Below are positions 46,203-55,184 of a stretch of DNA of 64,000 nucleotides, piece by piece; position 1 is the stretch's first letter; each line of letters starts with the position of its first letter. The notes under the pieces were generated by a model. The model was not told the DNA's origin and made no database searches. It saw only the letters and a list, made by a program, of their open reading frames with translations. A program made the translations under genes and the position numbers. The DNA comes from Bacteroides faecium (GTDB taxonomy: Bacteria; Bacteroidota; Bacteroidia; Bacteroidales; Bacteroidaceae), in NCBI RefSeq assembly GCF_012113595.1, contig NZ_CP050831.1, positions 2,480,001-2,544,000 of the forward strand. Reading direction: 5' to 3'.

Positions 46203-46568
46203 TTAATCTTCTTTTCCTTTTTCAATCAGGTCGATGATGTCTTTGAGATCATCGGTCGAAATCTTTTGGTCTTTGGCAAAGAAAGAAACCATTTCTTTGT
46301 AAGAGTTCTCAAAATAGTTACGAACTACGCCGCTCATAAAATGGCGTTTATACTCATTTTCGCGAATTGCGGGAGTGTACTGGTAAGTATTACCCACACG
46401 TTTCGGTGTGACGTATCCCTTCCGTTCGAGGTTCTTCACGATGGATGCTACTGTGGTGTACGGCGGAGCAGGTTGCGTATATTTCGCTACGATGTCCTTG
46501 ACGAAACAGCTTTGTAACTCCCAAATGTAGATCATTACTTCTTCTTCTTGTATTGTTAACTTTTCCAT
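46203..46568 (-). CDS. BlaI/MecI/CopY-family transcriptional repressor
   Basis: The protein has 121 residues: a winged helix (about 1-75; LTIQEEEVMIYIW, YTTVASIVKNLERKGYV) and a dimerisation tail. It is probably a repressor of its own operon with the adjacent M56 protease. The two dyads immediately upstream of the gene fit as operators. Cleavage by or through the M56 partner would relieve repression. Confidence 0.93.
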   Translation of the reverse strand: MEKLTIQEEEVMIYIWELQSCFVKDIVAKYTQPAPPYTTVASIVKNLERKGYVTPKRVGNTYQYTPAIRENEYKRHFMSGVVRNYFENSYKEMVSFFAKDQKISTDDLKDIIDLIEKGKED

Positions 46569-46583
46569 GGAGATATTGTTTAA

Positions 46584-46619
46584 TTACGAATACTTCGCAA
46601 ATCTACGAATATTTCGTAA
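46584..46619 (-). promoter_or_regulatory. Two tandem operator-like dyads before the BlaI gene
   Basis: TTACGAATACTTCGCAA (46584-46600) and CTACGAATATTTCGTAA (46603-46619) share the form TACGAA-N3-TTCGyA with centres 19 bases apart. The second is a perfect TACGAA/TTCGTA dyad. Their position 16-51 bases from the start codon suggests autoregulation. Confidence 0.65.
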
Positions 46620-46967
46620 ATAGGCAATAGTTAATGGGTTAATAAATGCAAATGCATAAAGATTGCAAGAATATTTGAATTGCACCAGTTTGCTGAAAAT
46701 ACTTAAGCATAAAAAAAGATTGGATAGGCATTGTTTTTGCTTAAATAATCACACTTTAATAACCTTTATGCTAAAAATAGGCTATTGGACACTTTTTTAT
46801 TTAAAATAAATGAAATATCTTTGCCGGTACAAAACAGACGTTAAATATGGATGGTGCGTTTTGATGCTTTGGTAAGCTCAAAAAAATCCCCGCACTTAAC
46901 TAATGAAACTATTTAATTAACAATGCTGACCGAAGGGAAGAGGGAAGCAAACTAAAAAATTAATGAT
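46620..46967. other. Intergenic region between blaI and the outer-membrane barrel gene
   Basis: No gene is visible. A TTAAGCA/TGCTTAA inverted pair (46703-46709 and 46738-46744) and a -7 element TATCTTTG at 46816-46823 are present. The -33 position is only TTTT at 46793-46796, with a 19-base spacer. The leader before the barrel gene would be about 140 bases. Confidence 0.55.
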
Positions 46968-47636
46968 ATGAAAAAAGGTTTGATTTTTGTGCTATTCGCA
47001 CTTGTTTCTATCGTTTCTTATTCTCAACTTTCTTGGAATGCGAAAGTGGGTATGAACATGAGTAACTTCACTGGGGATGCGTTTAAAGATAGTAAGATGA
47101 GAATAGGATTTAATGTTGGCGTGGGTGCAGAATATCAATTCACAGAAATGTGGTCTATTCAACCATCTTTGATGTTTACTCAAAAAGGAACAAAAATGGA
47201 AGAAAGTGAAGATGGAATTACTGCTACTGCAAAATTAAATCCAATGTATTTGGAAATTCCTGTATTGGCAGCTGCTCGTTTTGCAGTTGCTGATAATCAG
47301 AATATTGTGATAAAAGCTGGTCCGTATTTTGCTTTTGGGCTTGCAGGTAAGTTTAAAACTGATATTTCAGGTGATCTAGGTGGAATTTCTGTAGACGATG
47401 TTTTAGATTATTTAGAGATTCCTAAAGAAGCAGATCTTTTCGGAAGTGGCGAGAATAAAATGGATATGAAGAGATTTGATTTTGGCCTTGGAGTAGGAGT
47501 TGCTTACGAAATCGGAAAGTTTTTTGTTAGTCTAGACGGAGAATTTGGATTAACTAAATTGCTTGATTATAAAGATGATGATATTAGCAATCCGAAAAAC
47601 ATGAACTTCTCTATCGGCGTAGGTTATAAATTCTAA
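46968..47636 (+). CDS. Outer-membrane beta-barrel protein (PorT/OmpA-like barrel)
   Basis: The protein has 222 residues with a signal peptide ending near residue 20. The chain alternates strands with aromatic and glycine residues and begins WNAKVGMNMSNF, a common start of Bacteroidetes outer-membrane beta-barrel domains, ending in VGYKF. It has no periplasmic extension. It may be a small porin or assembly factor. It stands alone with its own promoter and terminator. Confidence 0.85.
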   Translation: MKKGLIFVLFALVSIVSYSQLSWNAKVGMNMSNFTGDAFKDSKMRIGFNVGVGAEYQFTEMWSIQPSLMFTQKGTKMEESEDGITATAKLNPMYLEIPVLAAARFAVADNQNIVIKAGPYFAFGLAGKFKTDISGDLGGISVDDVLDYLEIPKEADLFGSGENKMDMKRFDFGLGVGVAYEIGKFFVSLDGEFGLTKLLDYKDDDISNPKNMNFSIGVGYKF

Positions 47637-47667
47637 TAGAATTATACTCTCTTTATAATATCTCTTT

Positions 47668-47712
47668 AAAATCCCTCGTCCTATACTCTCTTTGGACGGG
47701 GGATTTTTTTTA
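47668..47712. terminator. Terminator after the barrel gene, facing the ABC operon end
   Basis: A 14-base stem (47668-47681 with 47694-47707, one G-T pair) is followed by T's. It serves the rightward gene and may also stop the convergent operon. Confidence 0.85.
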
Positions 47713-47794
47713 TCCTTACTTTCCGAAAAAGAAAAAACGGCATACCTTAATAATAAGAATATACCGTTCGTTTCTCTCTCTTGTGTTGTATTTA

Positions 47795-49054
47795 TCAATC
47801 ACTTACCTGCTTGGATAAGTTTTCTTTTTCTTTCAGTTCCTTATATCTCTCTATGGCATGTTTACGACTCATAAGTATTTGCCAGCGATATACCCAGCAG
47901 GTAGTAAGAAAATAAACACCCGCTTGTAGCCACAAAGCTTTATATTCAAAAGCCACTTCACTCAAAGTTGCTCCCATATTATTGATTTTTACAAAACCAT
48001 TGATCCCGAAAGTAGACGGGAAGATGTAAGATACATATTTCCAGAACGGAGGAATCGCAGCCCCTGGCCAGGAAATTCCTGAGATAAATAGCAAAGGAAC
48101 GGATGTGAATACAAAAATCAGCATACAAGTTTCCCGGTTACGAATGGCAATGGAAGTTGTCATTGCAAAGAAAATGCAAGCCGCCAAGTAGGGAACAACG
48201 AATAATACCAATGAACCGGGCTGTCCGATTTGGTTGAGACTGAATAATCGTGGTACAATGTATAATACATAGAAAGCCACCAATACATAAACCATAAAGT
48301 AACTTAGTCCCTTCCCGAGTACGATGCGCAATGTACCGTTATAATGTCGGTTGATGGGGACGAGGTCTTTGAATCGGTTGTTCTCACGGGCAGTTCCGGC
48401 TGCAAGACCGATGCCGAGCAATAATGTCTGTTGAATAATCAATACCAGTACGGCAGGAATCAGGAAAGCGGCGAATCCGGCAGTAGGATTGAATATCGAA
48501 ATCTCCTCATATTCTATCGGATAAGCAGTTATTTCATCCTGTCGGTCGGTCGTATTGCCACTACGGGCTATTTTAATATCCTGATTCATGTCCAATGAAA
48601 CGGCTGTATTGGCTAGCAACATGGACTTATAATAAAGTAATCCGCTCATGTCGCAATAGATGCTGACTTGTGTCTGTTTTCCTTTAGCGATGTTATCGCT
48701 AAAGTCAGAAGGAATATAGATGATGCCATACGCATGTCTGTTCTTCAGCATTTGTTTGGCTTCTTCCATATCGGCACAATAAGATACGATTTGGATATCG
48801 GGCGTAGCATCTACTTTCCGAAGATATTCACGACTCAAAGAGGAATGGGAATCGTCCACGACAACGGCAGGAACTTCGCGTACCACTTCGTTGTCATAGA
48901 TAAAGCTGTATAGCAATGGATAACCTAACGGGACGAGTATGAAGAATATCAGTACCCCCTGGTCGCGGAAAGTTGTCTGAAACTCCCGCTTCCAGATATA
49001 AAACAGGTCATTGATGCCTTGGGCTATCTTATCTTTTAATTTTATATCTTTCAT
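47795..49054 (-). CDS. ABC-2 type transporter permease (second of pair)
   Basis: The protein has 419 residues. One N-terminal helix (about 30-50), a large periplasmic part (about 55-190) and five helices near 200-400 give the ABC2_membrane_3 layout of YbhR/YhhJ proteins. The coding sequence directly abuts the first permease. It forms a trans-envelope exporter with the HlyD and TolC genes upstream. No ATP-binding subunit is encoded in this operon. Confidence 0.9.
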   Translation of the reverse strand: MKDIKLKDKIAQGINDLFYIWKREFQTTFRDQGVLIFFILVPLGYPLLYSFIYDNEVVREVPAVVVDDSHSSLSREYLRKVDATPDIQIVSYCADMEEAKQMLKNRHAYGIIYIPSDFSDNIAKGKQTQVSIYCDMSGLLYYKSMLLANTAVSLDMNQDIKIARSGNTTDRQDEITAYPIEYEEISIFNPTAGFAAFLIPAVLVLIIQQTLLLGIGLAAGTARENNRFKDLVPINRHYNGTLRIVLGKGLSYFMVYVLVAFYVLYIVPRLFSLNQIGQPGSLVLFVVPYLAACIFFAMTTSIAIRNRETCMLIFVFTSVPLLFISGISWPGAAIPPFWKYVSYIFPSTFGINGFVKINNMGATLSEVAFEYKALWLQAGVYFLTTCWVYRWQILMSRKHAIERYKELKEKENLSKQVSD

Positions 49055-50236
49055 TTAGGGTATGTATTTATAGTAAACCAATGCTTCTTTTAAGCGGTGA
49101 ACCACAAAGAAAGGAAGCATCATGAATATTAATAATGCCATATAGTTACTCCATGAGTAAGCCATGCTATATCCGTTGAGCGCCTGATCTACATAAATCA
49201 GGAAATAATGACGCAACGGAAACAGGTTGCTCAAAGCTTGCAAAACGGGATGCATCGCCATCACCGGAAATGAGAAGCCGGAAATAGAGAACGATATGAC
49301 ACCCCATAGTGACGCGAAACTCAGTCCGAGCCGCAGCGTGGGCAGAGTTCCTATCATAACGATTCCGCAACACTGCGATGCCAGCACAAGACAGAGCGTG
49401 GCGAATATCATGGGAAAGATACCGCTATTGCAAGGAAAATGCAGGAAACCATATAAGTATACATTATAAAATATACCCATAATGAAAAAGATTACCGTAT
49501 GTGGAAGTAACTTTCCTGCCAATGCTATATAAATAGAATTATTACTCATGCGCAACCATTCACGGGCGGTACGATCTTTGATTTCTACGCCGATAGAATA
49601 AACGGTGACCATGAATATAAGCAGCATGAGTACTCCCGGTATCAGCGTGTTGCATAGATATACCGAATAGTTCAGCCAGGGATTATTCAATGGATGCGTA
49701 TCTATTACGATAGGTTGCAGAAATCCCATTGCCTGATCTTCCGTAGCTCCTTTGGCATATAATATGGTACGTGTGGCAGATCCCGCTGTGAGTTCCCCCA
49801 TCATTTTCATATCCCTGAAAAGCAGGGAGCCTGCAATCAGATATGAATAGTTGGTATAGAAAGAAATCTTAGGCTGCCGCTGGCTTTGTGCTTCCGCAGA
49901 CAAGCCTTTGGGTATATAAAAGAACCCGTAGATTTTTCCTTCCTGTACGGCGATGCGTGCATCCGTTACATTACTATAATGGGCAACGACACCCGTCTGC
50001 GAAAAAGCATCCAGGTTGCGCACAATATTGCGGGACGTAGACGAATCATCCATATCTACCACACCGGCAGGAAGATCCTTCGGCAGCCCCGAATCCATTA
50101 AAGTAGTGAAGAAGATATAGCAGAAAAGTGGGGCAATGACCATACAGAAGAGATAGAGCGGTCGTGATACCAACCGCCGGCATTCTCGTTGCATGACCTG
50201 CCACAATGCTATATATTTCTTTTTTCTCTCTTTCAT
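49055..50236 (-). CDS. ABC-2 type transporter permease (first of pair)
   Basis: The protein has 393 residues with the same topology as its neighbour: an N-terminal helix near 28-48, a periplasmic domain, then five helices. FSISGFSFPVMAMHP near 310 is a typical family segment. It starts two bases after the HlyD stop and abuts the second permease, so the three are translated as a tight unit. Confidence 0.9.
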   Translation of the reverse strand: MKERKKKYIALWQVMQRECRRLVSRPLYLFCMVIAPLFCYIFFTTLMDSGLPKDLPAGVVDMDDSSTSRNIVRNLDAFSQTGVVAHYSNVTDARIAVQEGKIYGFFYIPKGLSAEAQSQRQPKISFYTNYSYLIAGSLLFRDMKMMGELTAGSATRTILYAKGATEDQAMGFLQPIVIDTHPLNNPWLNYSVYLCNTLIPGVLMLLIFMVTVYSIGVEIKDRTAREWLRMSNNSIYIALAGKLLPHTVIFFIMGIFYNVYLYGFLHFPCNSGIFPMIFATLCLVLASQCCGIVMIGTLPTLRLGLSFASLWGVISFSISGFSFPVMAMHPVLQALSNLFPLRHYFLIYVDQALNGYSMAYSWSNYMALLIFMMLPFFVVHRLKEALVYYKYIP

Positions 50237-50238
50237 GA

Positions 50239-51231
50239 TTACTTATCAATGACAACTGACATACCCGGACGAAGATTTTCAACTTTCTCCATCGGAGATG
50301 CTTTCACTTCAAATGTTTTCAGATCAAACTGACCGGTCGTCTTAGTAGCCTTCCAAGCTGCGTAACTACCCAAGTCCTTCATATAATATACTTTGAGCTT
50401 GATCGATTTATTATCCAAAGCCGGAACGATTGCTTCGAACTCAGTTCCCATGGTCAAGTCTTTAAGCAGGTCTTCGCGTACATTGAATGTTATCCACATG
50501 TCATTCAGTTCGGCAATATTCATGATAGGAGCACCGGTACCTACCAATTCGCCTGCTTTCGGGAAAATCTCTGAAACCTCTCCGGCTGCCGGAGCGATAA
50601 GATAAGTCTCTTTGATGTAAGATTCAACCTCGGCAACGGCTCCTTTTGCACGGTTGACAAGAGCTTCAGCAGCCATCTTGTCCTCACGTTCGGCTCCGTT
50701 CTTTGCCATTGTATATTGTGCTTTTGCTGCTTTCTCGGTAGCGATAGCGGCATCCCGTTGTGCAGTTACTTCGTCCAGCTTTTGTGCAGGCATCACTCCC
50801 TGTTCATACAAGTTTTTCACTCTTTTGTATGACTTCTCGGCAATGGTGACTCCCGCTTGTGCCTTCTGCCACATCTCATAAGCGGCTTGAATCTGTTCCT
50901 GGCGTGCCCCTTTGATGGCTTTTTCGTTTTGTGCCTGTGCGGCAGCTTCGGCGGCACGTGCCTGTTCCATCTTTGCCACTACATCCGGTGCTTCCAGGAT
51001 AGCCAGTGTATCTCCGGCATTGACCTGCTGTCCTTCTTTCACGCGAAATTCCAGAATACGTCCCGGAACTTTGCTTGAGACACGATATTCGGTAACTTCT
51101 GCCTGTCCCTGAATGATTTCAGGTCCTTTACGAAGCATGAAAAAACCAACGACTGCAACGATTGCAATAACTCCGAGTAAAGTAAGAAATGCCAGCAGCA
51201 TATTGCTGTTTTGTGATTTAGTAGGTGCCAT
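50239..51231 (-). CDS. HlyD/EmrA-family periplasmic adaptor (membrane fusion protein)
   Basis: The protein has 330 residues, anchored by one helix (about 10-32). A split biotinyl-lipoyl domain (VSSKVPGRILEFRVKEGQQV and YLIAPAAGEVSEIFPKAGE) surrounds an alanine-rich helical hairpin at about 80-195. A beta-barrel follows. It links the two permeases to the TolC channel across the periplasm. Confidence 0.93.
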   Translation of the reverse strand: MAPTKSQNSNMLLAFLTLLGVIAIVAVVGFFMLRKGPEIIQGQAEVTEYRVSSKVPGRILEFRVKEGQQVNAGDTLAILEAPDVVAKMEQARAAEAAAQAQNEKAIKGARQEQIQAAYEMWQKAQAGVTIAEKSYKRVKNLYEQGVMPAQKLDEVTAQRDAAIATEKAAKAQYTMAKNGAEREDKMAAEALVNRAKGAVAEVESYIKETYLIAPAAGEVSEIFPKAGELVGTGAPIMNIAELNDMWITFNVREDLLKDLTMGTEFEAIVPALDNKSIKLKVYYMKDLGSYAAWKATKTTGQFDLKTFEVKASPMEKVENLRPGMSVVIDK

Positions 51232-51242
51232 ATGATTATGAA

Positions 51243-52718
51243 TTATTTCAAAGTTCCTAATGATTTTTTTAGATAAATTTCTGTCAGCTTCACGTCTATT
51301 TGAGCATCAATCTTCTCCGATTGTGCAGATAGCCAGGCTGTTTGCGCTTCGAGAACATTGCTGGTAGCAATTACGCCTTCTTTAAAGCCAAGTGTCGCAT
51401 AGCGAAGATTCTCTTCCGCCTTTTCCATATTCTTGGAAGCCATCACCAGCTTTTTACCGGCCTCGTTCACCTTGAACGACGCCTGATTAACCTGCAATTC
51501 TATTTTTTCTCTGGCGTCTTCCAGTTGATATTGTGCGATTCTTGCTTCAGCTTTGGCAGACCTTGTCTTGTAAAGACCTTCGCCCCAATGCCAGATAGGT
51601 ATCTGCACCATTACTCCGACATTCCACATCCCTTTGAATTTATTTTCGAAACTGTTGAAGACTGAAGGATTCGTAACCATATAATTTCCCATTAATGCAA
51701 TAGAAGGAAGATGTTCGGAACGGGTTACGTTGACTTTCTGCTTGTAGATTTGCGTAGCCAGTTCGAGGCTGCGTATTTCCGGTCGATTGGCGTAGGCCGT
51801 TGACATATCGAAATGAGTCTCCGGTGTTAATAGGGGAATGTCATCCATATTTTCGTCTGTCAGAGTGACGGGAGAGCTAAGGTCGAGCCCACATAGTTGA
51901 CACAACAACATTCGGGCAAGGCTTAATCCGTCCTCTACTTTTGTCAGTGTCATTTCCGCTTCATTCACCTTGACGCGCACGGATAAACCGTCTGCTTTAG
52001 TAGCTACTCCTTCGGCAATCATCTTTTCCACATCGCTGTCCAACTGTTGCAGAAGTTTCAAATATCCTTCCGCCAACTTTTTCTTGTTGACTAATGAAAT
52101 GACCTGCCAATAGGCTTGGTCGGTGCTCATAATCACTTCCTGCATGCCACCTTGATGTTGCTGGCGTGCCAGTTCTTCGGCATATTGAGTTATTTTGTTG
52201 TAAGCACGGATTTTGCCACCCATATAGAGAGGTTGTGTCAGAGTGATAGCTCCGGCATACACGTTTCTTGTATCCGTGCGGAGCGCGTCTACCAGAGAGT
52301 TGCCTGCCTGGTCGAGGGCGGGTAGTGCTTGCCCCAATTTCCCACTCAATGAAGAGATGAGTGGTTCGAGGTCGGGATGTGCTATTGCAATCTCTTTCGC
52401 GGCTTGTTGTATAGGGCCTGCCAGATTGGTTCCCAATCCTGAAAGTGCGGCTTTCTGGTCGCTATTCAATAAAGAAAACTCTTTTTGATTTCTCATGTAA
52501 GCTCCCGTTGCCGAGAAGCTGGGTAGGTAATTGGTAAATGCGGCTTTTCGTTGATAATGGGCGGCATTTATCTTTTCATTGCTTATCAACAGGTCTTTAT
52601 TGTTGGCAAGGGCTAAAGCGCGGCAACTATCTAAGCTCAGTATAGTTTGCGCTTTTACTATAAAAGTCAGGTTTAACAGAATTGTCAGGAGAAATAGTTT
52701 TTTCATCGCATCTTGCAT
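51243..52718 (-). CDS. TolC-family outer-membrane efflux protein
   Basis: The protein has 491 residues with a signal peptide. The first Met is followed by a second in-frame ATG four codons on (MKKLFLL, start 52706), which may be the real start. Two outer-membrane efflux repeats are visible, with long helices (LARQQHQGGMQEVIMSTDQ region) and the C-terminal LEAQTAWLSAQSEKIDAQID. It is the first gene of the operon, with a perfect promoter and a leader of about 110 bases. Confidence 0.93.
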   Translation of the reverse strand: MQDAMKKLFLLTILLNLTFIVKAQTILSLDSCRALALANNKDLLISNEKINAAHYQRKAAFTNYLPSFSATGAYMRNQKEFSLLNSDQKAALSGLGTNLAGPIQQAAKEIAIAHPDLEPLISSLSGKLGQALPALDQAGNSLVDALRTDTRNVYAGAITLTQPLYMGGKIRAYNKITQYAEELARQQHQGGMQEVIMSTDQAYWQVISLVNKKKLAEGYLKLLQQLDSDVEKMIAEGVATKADGLSVRVKVNEAEMTLTKVEDGLSLARMLLCQLCGLDLSSPVTLTDENMDDIPLLTPETHFDMSTAYANRPEIRSLELATQIYKQKVNVTRSEHLPSIALMGNYMVTNPSVFNSFENKFKGMWNVGVMVQIPIWHWGEGLYKTRSAKAEARIAQYQLEDAREKIELQVNQASFKVNEAGKKLVMASKNMEKAEENLRYATLGFKEGVIATSNVLEAQTAWLSAQSEKIDAQIDVKLTEIYLKKSLGTLK

Positions 52719-52832
52719 ATTAATAAGGTGATACTTCTATTTAAATAACCCTGTTCTTATGTAATTTGTTTATTAAAGTAGTCTGTTTTTTTGTACTTGT
52801 TAGCTTAAACAATAATTGCATAAACAACGATG

Positions 52833-52863
52833 CAAATGTATGCGCTTTCTGTGAAAATGCAAA
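52833..52863 (-). promoter_or_regulatory. Promoter of the tolC-hlyD-permease operon
   Basis: Minus-strand TTTG (plus 52860-52863), 19 bases, TACATTTG (plus 52833-52840): an exact consensus match. Confidence 0.85.
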
Positions 52864-52910
52864 AAGAATTAGCTTTTTTTAAAAATATAACAAGATAAGC
52901 GGGGGAGAAG

Positions 52911-52955
52911 AAAAGAAAAAAGGCTGCCCTTTCATGATGAAGGACAGCCTTTTTC
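52911..52955 (-). terminator. Terminator of mdh
   Basis: A stem pairing AAGGCTGCCCTT with AAGGACAGCCTT, around a short loop, lies 40 bases after the mdh stop, with T-rich flanks on the minus strand. One mismatch. Confidence 0.85.
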
Positions 52956-52990
52956 TGAATATAAATTATTAAGGGGATTTGCTGTTTTAA

Positions 52991-53932
52991 TTAAAGAGCA
53001 CCAACTTCTTTCAAAGCAGCGTTAGTTCCGTGTACAGCTTTTGCGCTAGCTGCGAACTTAGCTTTTTCGTCTTCGTTCAGGTCAAGTTCAACGATTTTTT
53101 CGATACCGTTCTTGCCAAGGATTACAGGAACACCGATGCAAAGGTCAGATTCGCCGTATTCGCCTTCCAGGAATACTGAACAAGGAATCATCTTCTTTTG
53201 GTCATGAAGGATAGATTCAACTACGAATGCTCCTGCTGCACCCGGTGCATACCATGCAGAAGTACCCAGCAACTTAGTCAGAGTAGCACCACCTACCATA
53301 GTAGCGGCAGCAACTTCTTCCAACTTCTCTGCAGAGATAAAGTTAGTTACAGGCATACCTTTGTAAGTAGCGAAACGAGTCAACGGAATCATGGTAGTAT
53401 CACCGTGACCGCCGATAACCATACCTTCTACTTCGTTAGCGTTGCATCCCAAAGCTTGAGACAAGAAATATTTGAAACGAGAGCTATCCAAAGCGCCACC
53501 CATACCGATGATGCGGTTTTTCGGCAAGCCCAGAGATTTCAATGACAGGTAAGTCATTGTATCCATCGGGTTAGAAATTACAACAAGGATAGCGTTAGGA
53601 GAATATTTCAAGATGTTCTGTGCTACTGATTTAACGATACCAGCGTTAACACCGATCAGTTCTTCACGAGTCATACCCGGCTTGCGAGGAATACCTGAAG
53701 TAATCACAACAACGTCAGAGTCAGCAGTCTGAGCATAGTCGTTCGTGCAGCCTACTATTGTAGTGTCGAAACCCAGCAATTGGGCTGTCTGCATCATATC
53801 CATTGCTTTACCTTCTGATACGCCTTCTTTAACGTCCAGCATTACTACTTCGTCTGCTACTTCATTAAAAGCAAGTACATTTGCACATGTAGCACCTACG
53901 TTACCTGCGCCTACTACGGTTACTTTTGACAT
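52991..53932 (-). CDS. mdh: Malate dehydrogenase
   Basis: This NAD-dependent enzyme of 313 residues interconverts malate and oxaloacetate, used by Bacteroides in the reductive branch that leads to fumarate and succinate. The start MSKVTVVGAGNVGATCA at 53932 was chosen because the -7 promoter element (53984-53991) overlaps the longer reading from 53986. Substrate Arg residues lie in GIPRKPGMTREEL, and the catalytic His in IGGHGDTTM. It belongs to the LDH-like MDH group. Confidence 0.96.
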   Translation of the reverse strand: MSKVTVVGAGNVGATCANVLAFNEVADEVVMLDVKEGVSEGKAMDMMQTAQLLGFDTTIVGCTNDYAQTADSDVVVITSGIPRKPGMTREELIGVNAGIVKSVAQNILKYSPNAILVVISNPMDTMTYLSLKSLGLPKNRIIGMGGALDSSRFKYFLSQALGCNANEVEGMVIGGHGDTTMIPLTRFATYKGMPVTNFISAEKLEEVAAATMVGGATLTKLLGTSAWYAPGAAGAFVVESILHDQKKMIPCSVFLEGEYGESDLCIGVPVILGKNGIEKIVELDLNEDEKAKFAASAKAVHGTNAALKEVGAL

Positions 53933-53983
53933 AATACTTATATATTTAAAAAGTTGATAATTTGTTTCATCTATTTTGCGCGA

Positions 53984-53991
53984 CAAAATTA
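53984..53991 (-). promoter_or_regulatory. mdh: -7 element of the mdh promoter
   Basis: TAATTTTG on the minus strand, about 52 bases before the chosen start codon. The -33 region is T-rich but lacks a clear TTTG. Confidence 0.55.
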
Positions 53992-54164
53992 CAACGATAA
54001 TCCTAATTAAAGAAATTTTTCCGTAATAATTTTAGTTAAAGGTCGAAGTAATTAGAATCTACAGACAGTAGCATAAAAGGAGAGCCGATAGATTATCAAA
54101 CTGGTTAATAAATTAAAATTGTACGGATTAGCCGAGGGTTTTTCTAAAACTCTCTGTTTTTCTG

Positions 54165-54195
54165 CTTGACTTCTGTTACGAAATGATTACTTTTG
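54165..54195 (+). promoter_or_regulatory. Promoter of the coiled-coil protein gene
   Basis: CTTG at 54165-54168, 19 bases, TACTTTTG at 54188-54195, 29 bases before the start codon. Confidence 0.75.
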
Positions 54196-54223
54196 CGCTC
54201 GTTATCAATTAACAACTGAAACT

Positions 54224-55096
54224 ATGAGTAAAAAAAGTCTTCTTATTACAACTGTCGCTATTCTGGTGATAGCTATTATTGGTATTACCTATTTATTGTT
54301 TACTGAGAAACAGGCTAACCGTGAGTTAGTACAGGAATTTCAGTTAGACAAGGAAGATTTGGAAAACGAATATACCCGTTTCGCACAACAGTATGATGAG
54401 TTGAAGATGACCATATCCAATGATTCTTTATCCCATTTGTTGGAGCAGGAACAATTGAAGACACAGCGTTTGCTGGAAGAACTTCGCACAGTGAAAAGCT
54501 CGAACGCAACAGAAATCCGCCGCTTGAAGAAAGAACTGGCTACCCTGCGTAAGGTAATGATTGGCTATATCAACCAGATTGATTCATTGAACAAACTGAC
54601 CGAACAGCAGAAATTGGTCATTGCTGATGTGACCAAGAAATATAACCAGGCTTCTCAACAAATCAGCAACCTTTCTGAAGAAAAGAAGAACTTGGATAAG
54701 AAGGTGACATTAGCCGCCCAACTCGATGCGACCAATATTCGCATAGAACCTCGTAACAAGCGTAATAAAGTAGCAAAAAAGGTGAAAGATGTAGTCAAGC
54801 TGGCTATCAGCTTTACGGTTGTGAAGAATATAACTGCCGAAAACGGTGAGCGTACCATTTATATACGTATTACCAAACCGGATAACGATGCATTGACGAA
54901 GAGCGCATCCAATACTTTCCCTTATGAGAATCGTACACTGACCTATTCCATCAAAAAGTATATCGAATACAACGGAGAAGAACAGAACGTGAATGTATTT
55001 TGGGATGTGGAAGAGTTCCTGTATGCCGGAAACTACCGGGTTGATATCTTCGAAGGCGGCAATCTGATTGGTTCGCAGTCATTTACATTAGACTAA
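54224..55096 (+). CDS. Membrane-anchored coiled-coil protein of unknown function
   Basis: The protein has 290 residues. One N-terminal membrane helix (about 6-26) is followed by a long coiled coil (about 30-175) rich in Glu, Lys, Leu and Gln. A basic patch (RNKRNKVAKKVKD) and a beta-rich C-terminal domain (about 195-290) with YIRITKPDND and YAGNYRVDIFEGG follow. The C-terminal part resembles an Ig-like or receptor-type fold. It probably faces the periplasm. No known family is recognised. Confidence 0.75.
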   Translation: MSKKSLLITTVAILVIAIIGITYLLFTEKQANRELVQEFQLDKEDLENEYTRFAQQYDELKMTISNDSLSHLLEQEQLKTQRLLEELRTVKSSNATEIRRLKKELATLRKVMIGYINQIDSLNKLTEQQKLVIADVTKKYNQASQQISNLSEEKKNLDKKVTLAAQLDATNIRIEPRNKRNKVAKKVKDVVKLAISFTVVKNITAENGERTIYIRITKPDNDALTKSASNTFPYENRTLTYSIKKYIEYNGEEQNVNVFWDVEEFLYAGNYRVDIFEGGNLIGSQSFTLD

Positions 55097-55149
55097 AAAG
55101 CAACTTTATCAGAGAGTAGTACCTTTTGCTGTGTGTCTATATCAAAAAA

Positions 55150-55170
55150 AAGATTAACTTTGTTAATCTT
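55150..55170. promoter_or_regulatory. Perfect dyad overlapping a -7 element before the DUF5034-like gene
   Basis: AAGATTAAC-TTT-GTTAATCTT is a perfect nine-base inverted repeat that contains TAACTTTG (55155-55162), a good -7 box. A protein bound here would block transcription. On the minus strand it would also resemble a terminator, because a run of Ts follows. Confidence 0.5.
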
Positions 55171-55184
55171 AAAGCGGTATATAT

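Noticed and set aside
53933..53986. Longer N-terminus for malate dehydrogenase
   Set aside because: It overlaps the probable -7 element and precedes the conserved MSKVTVVGAG start.
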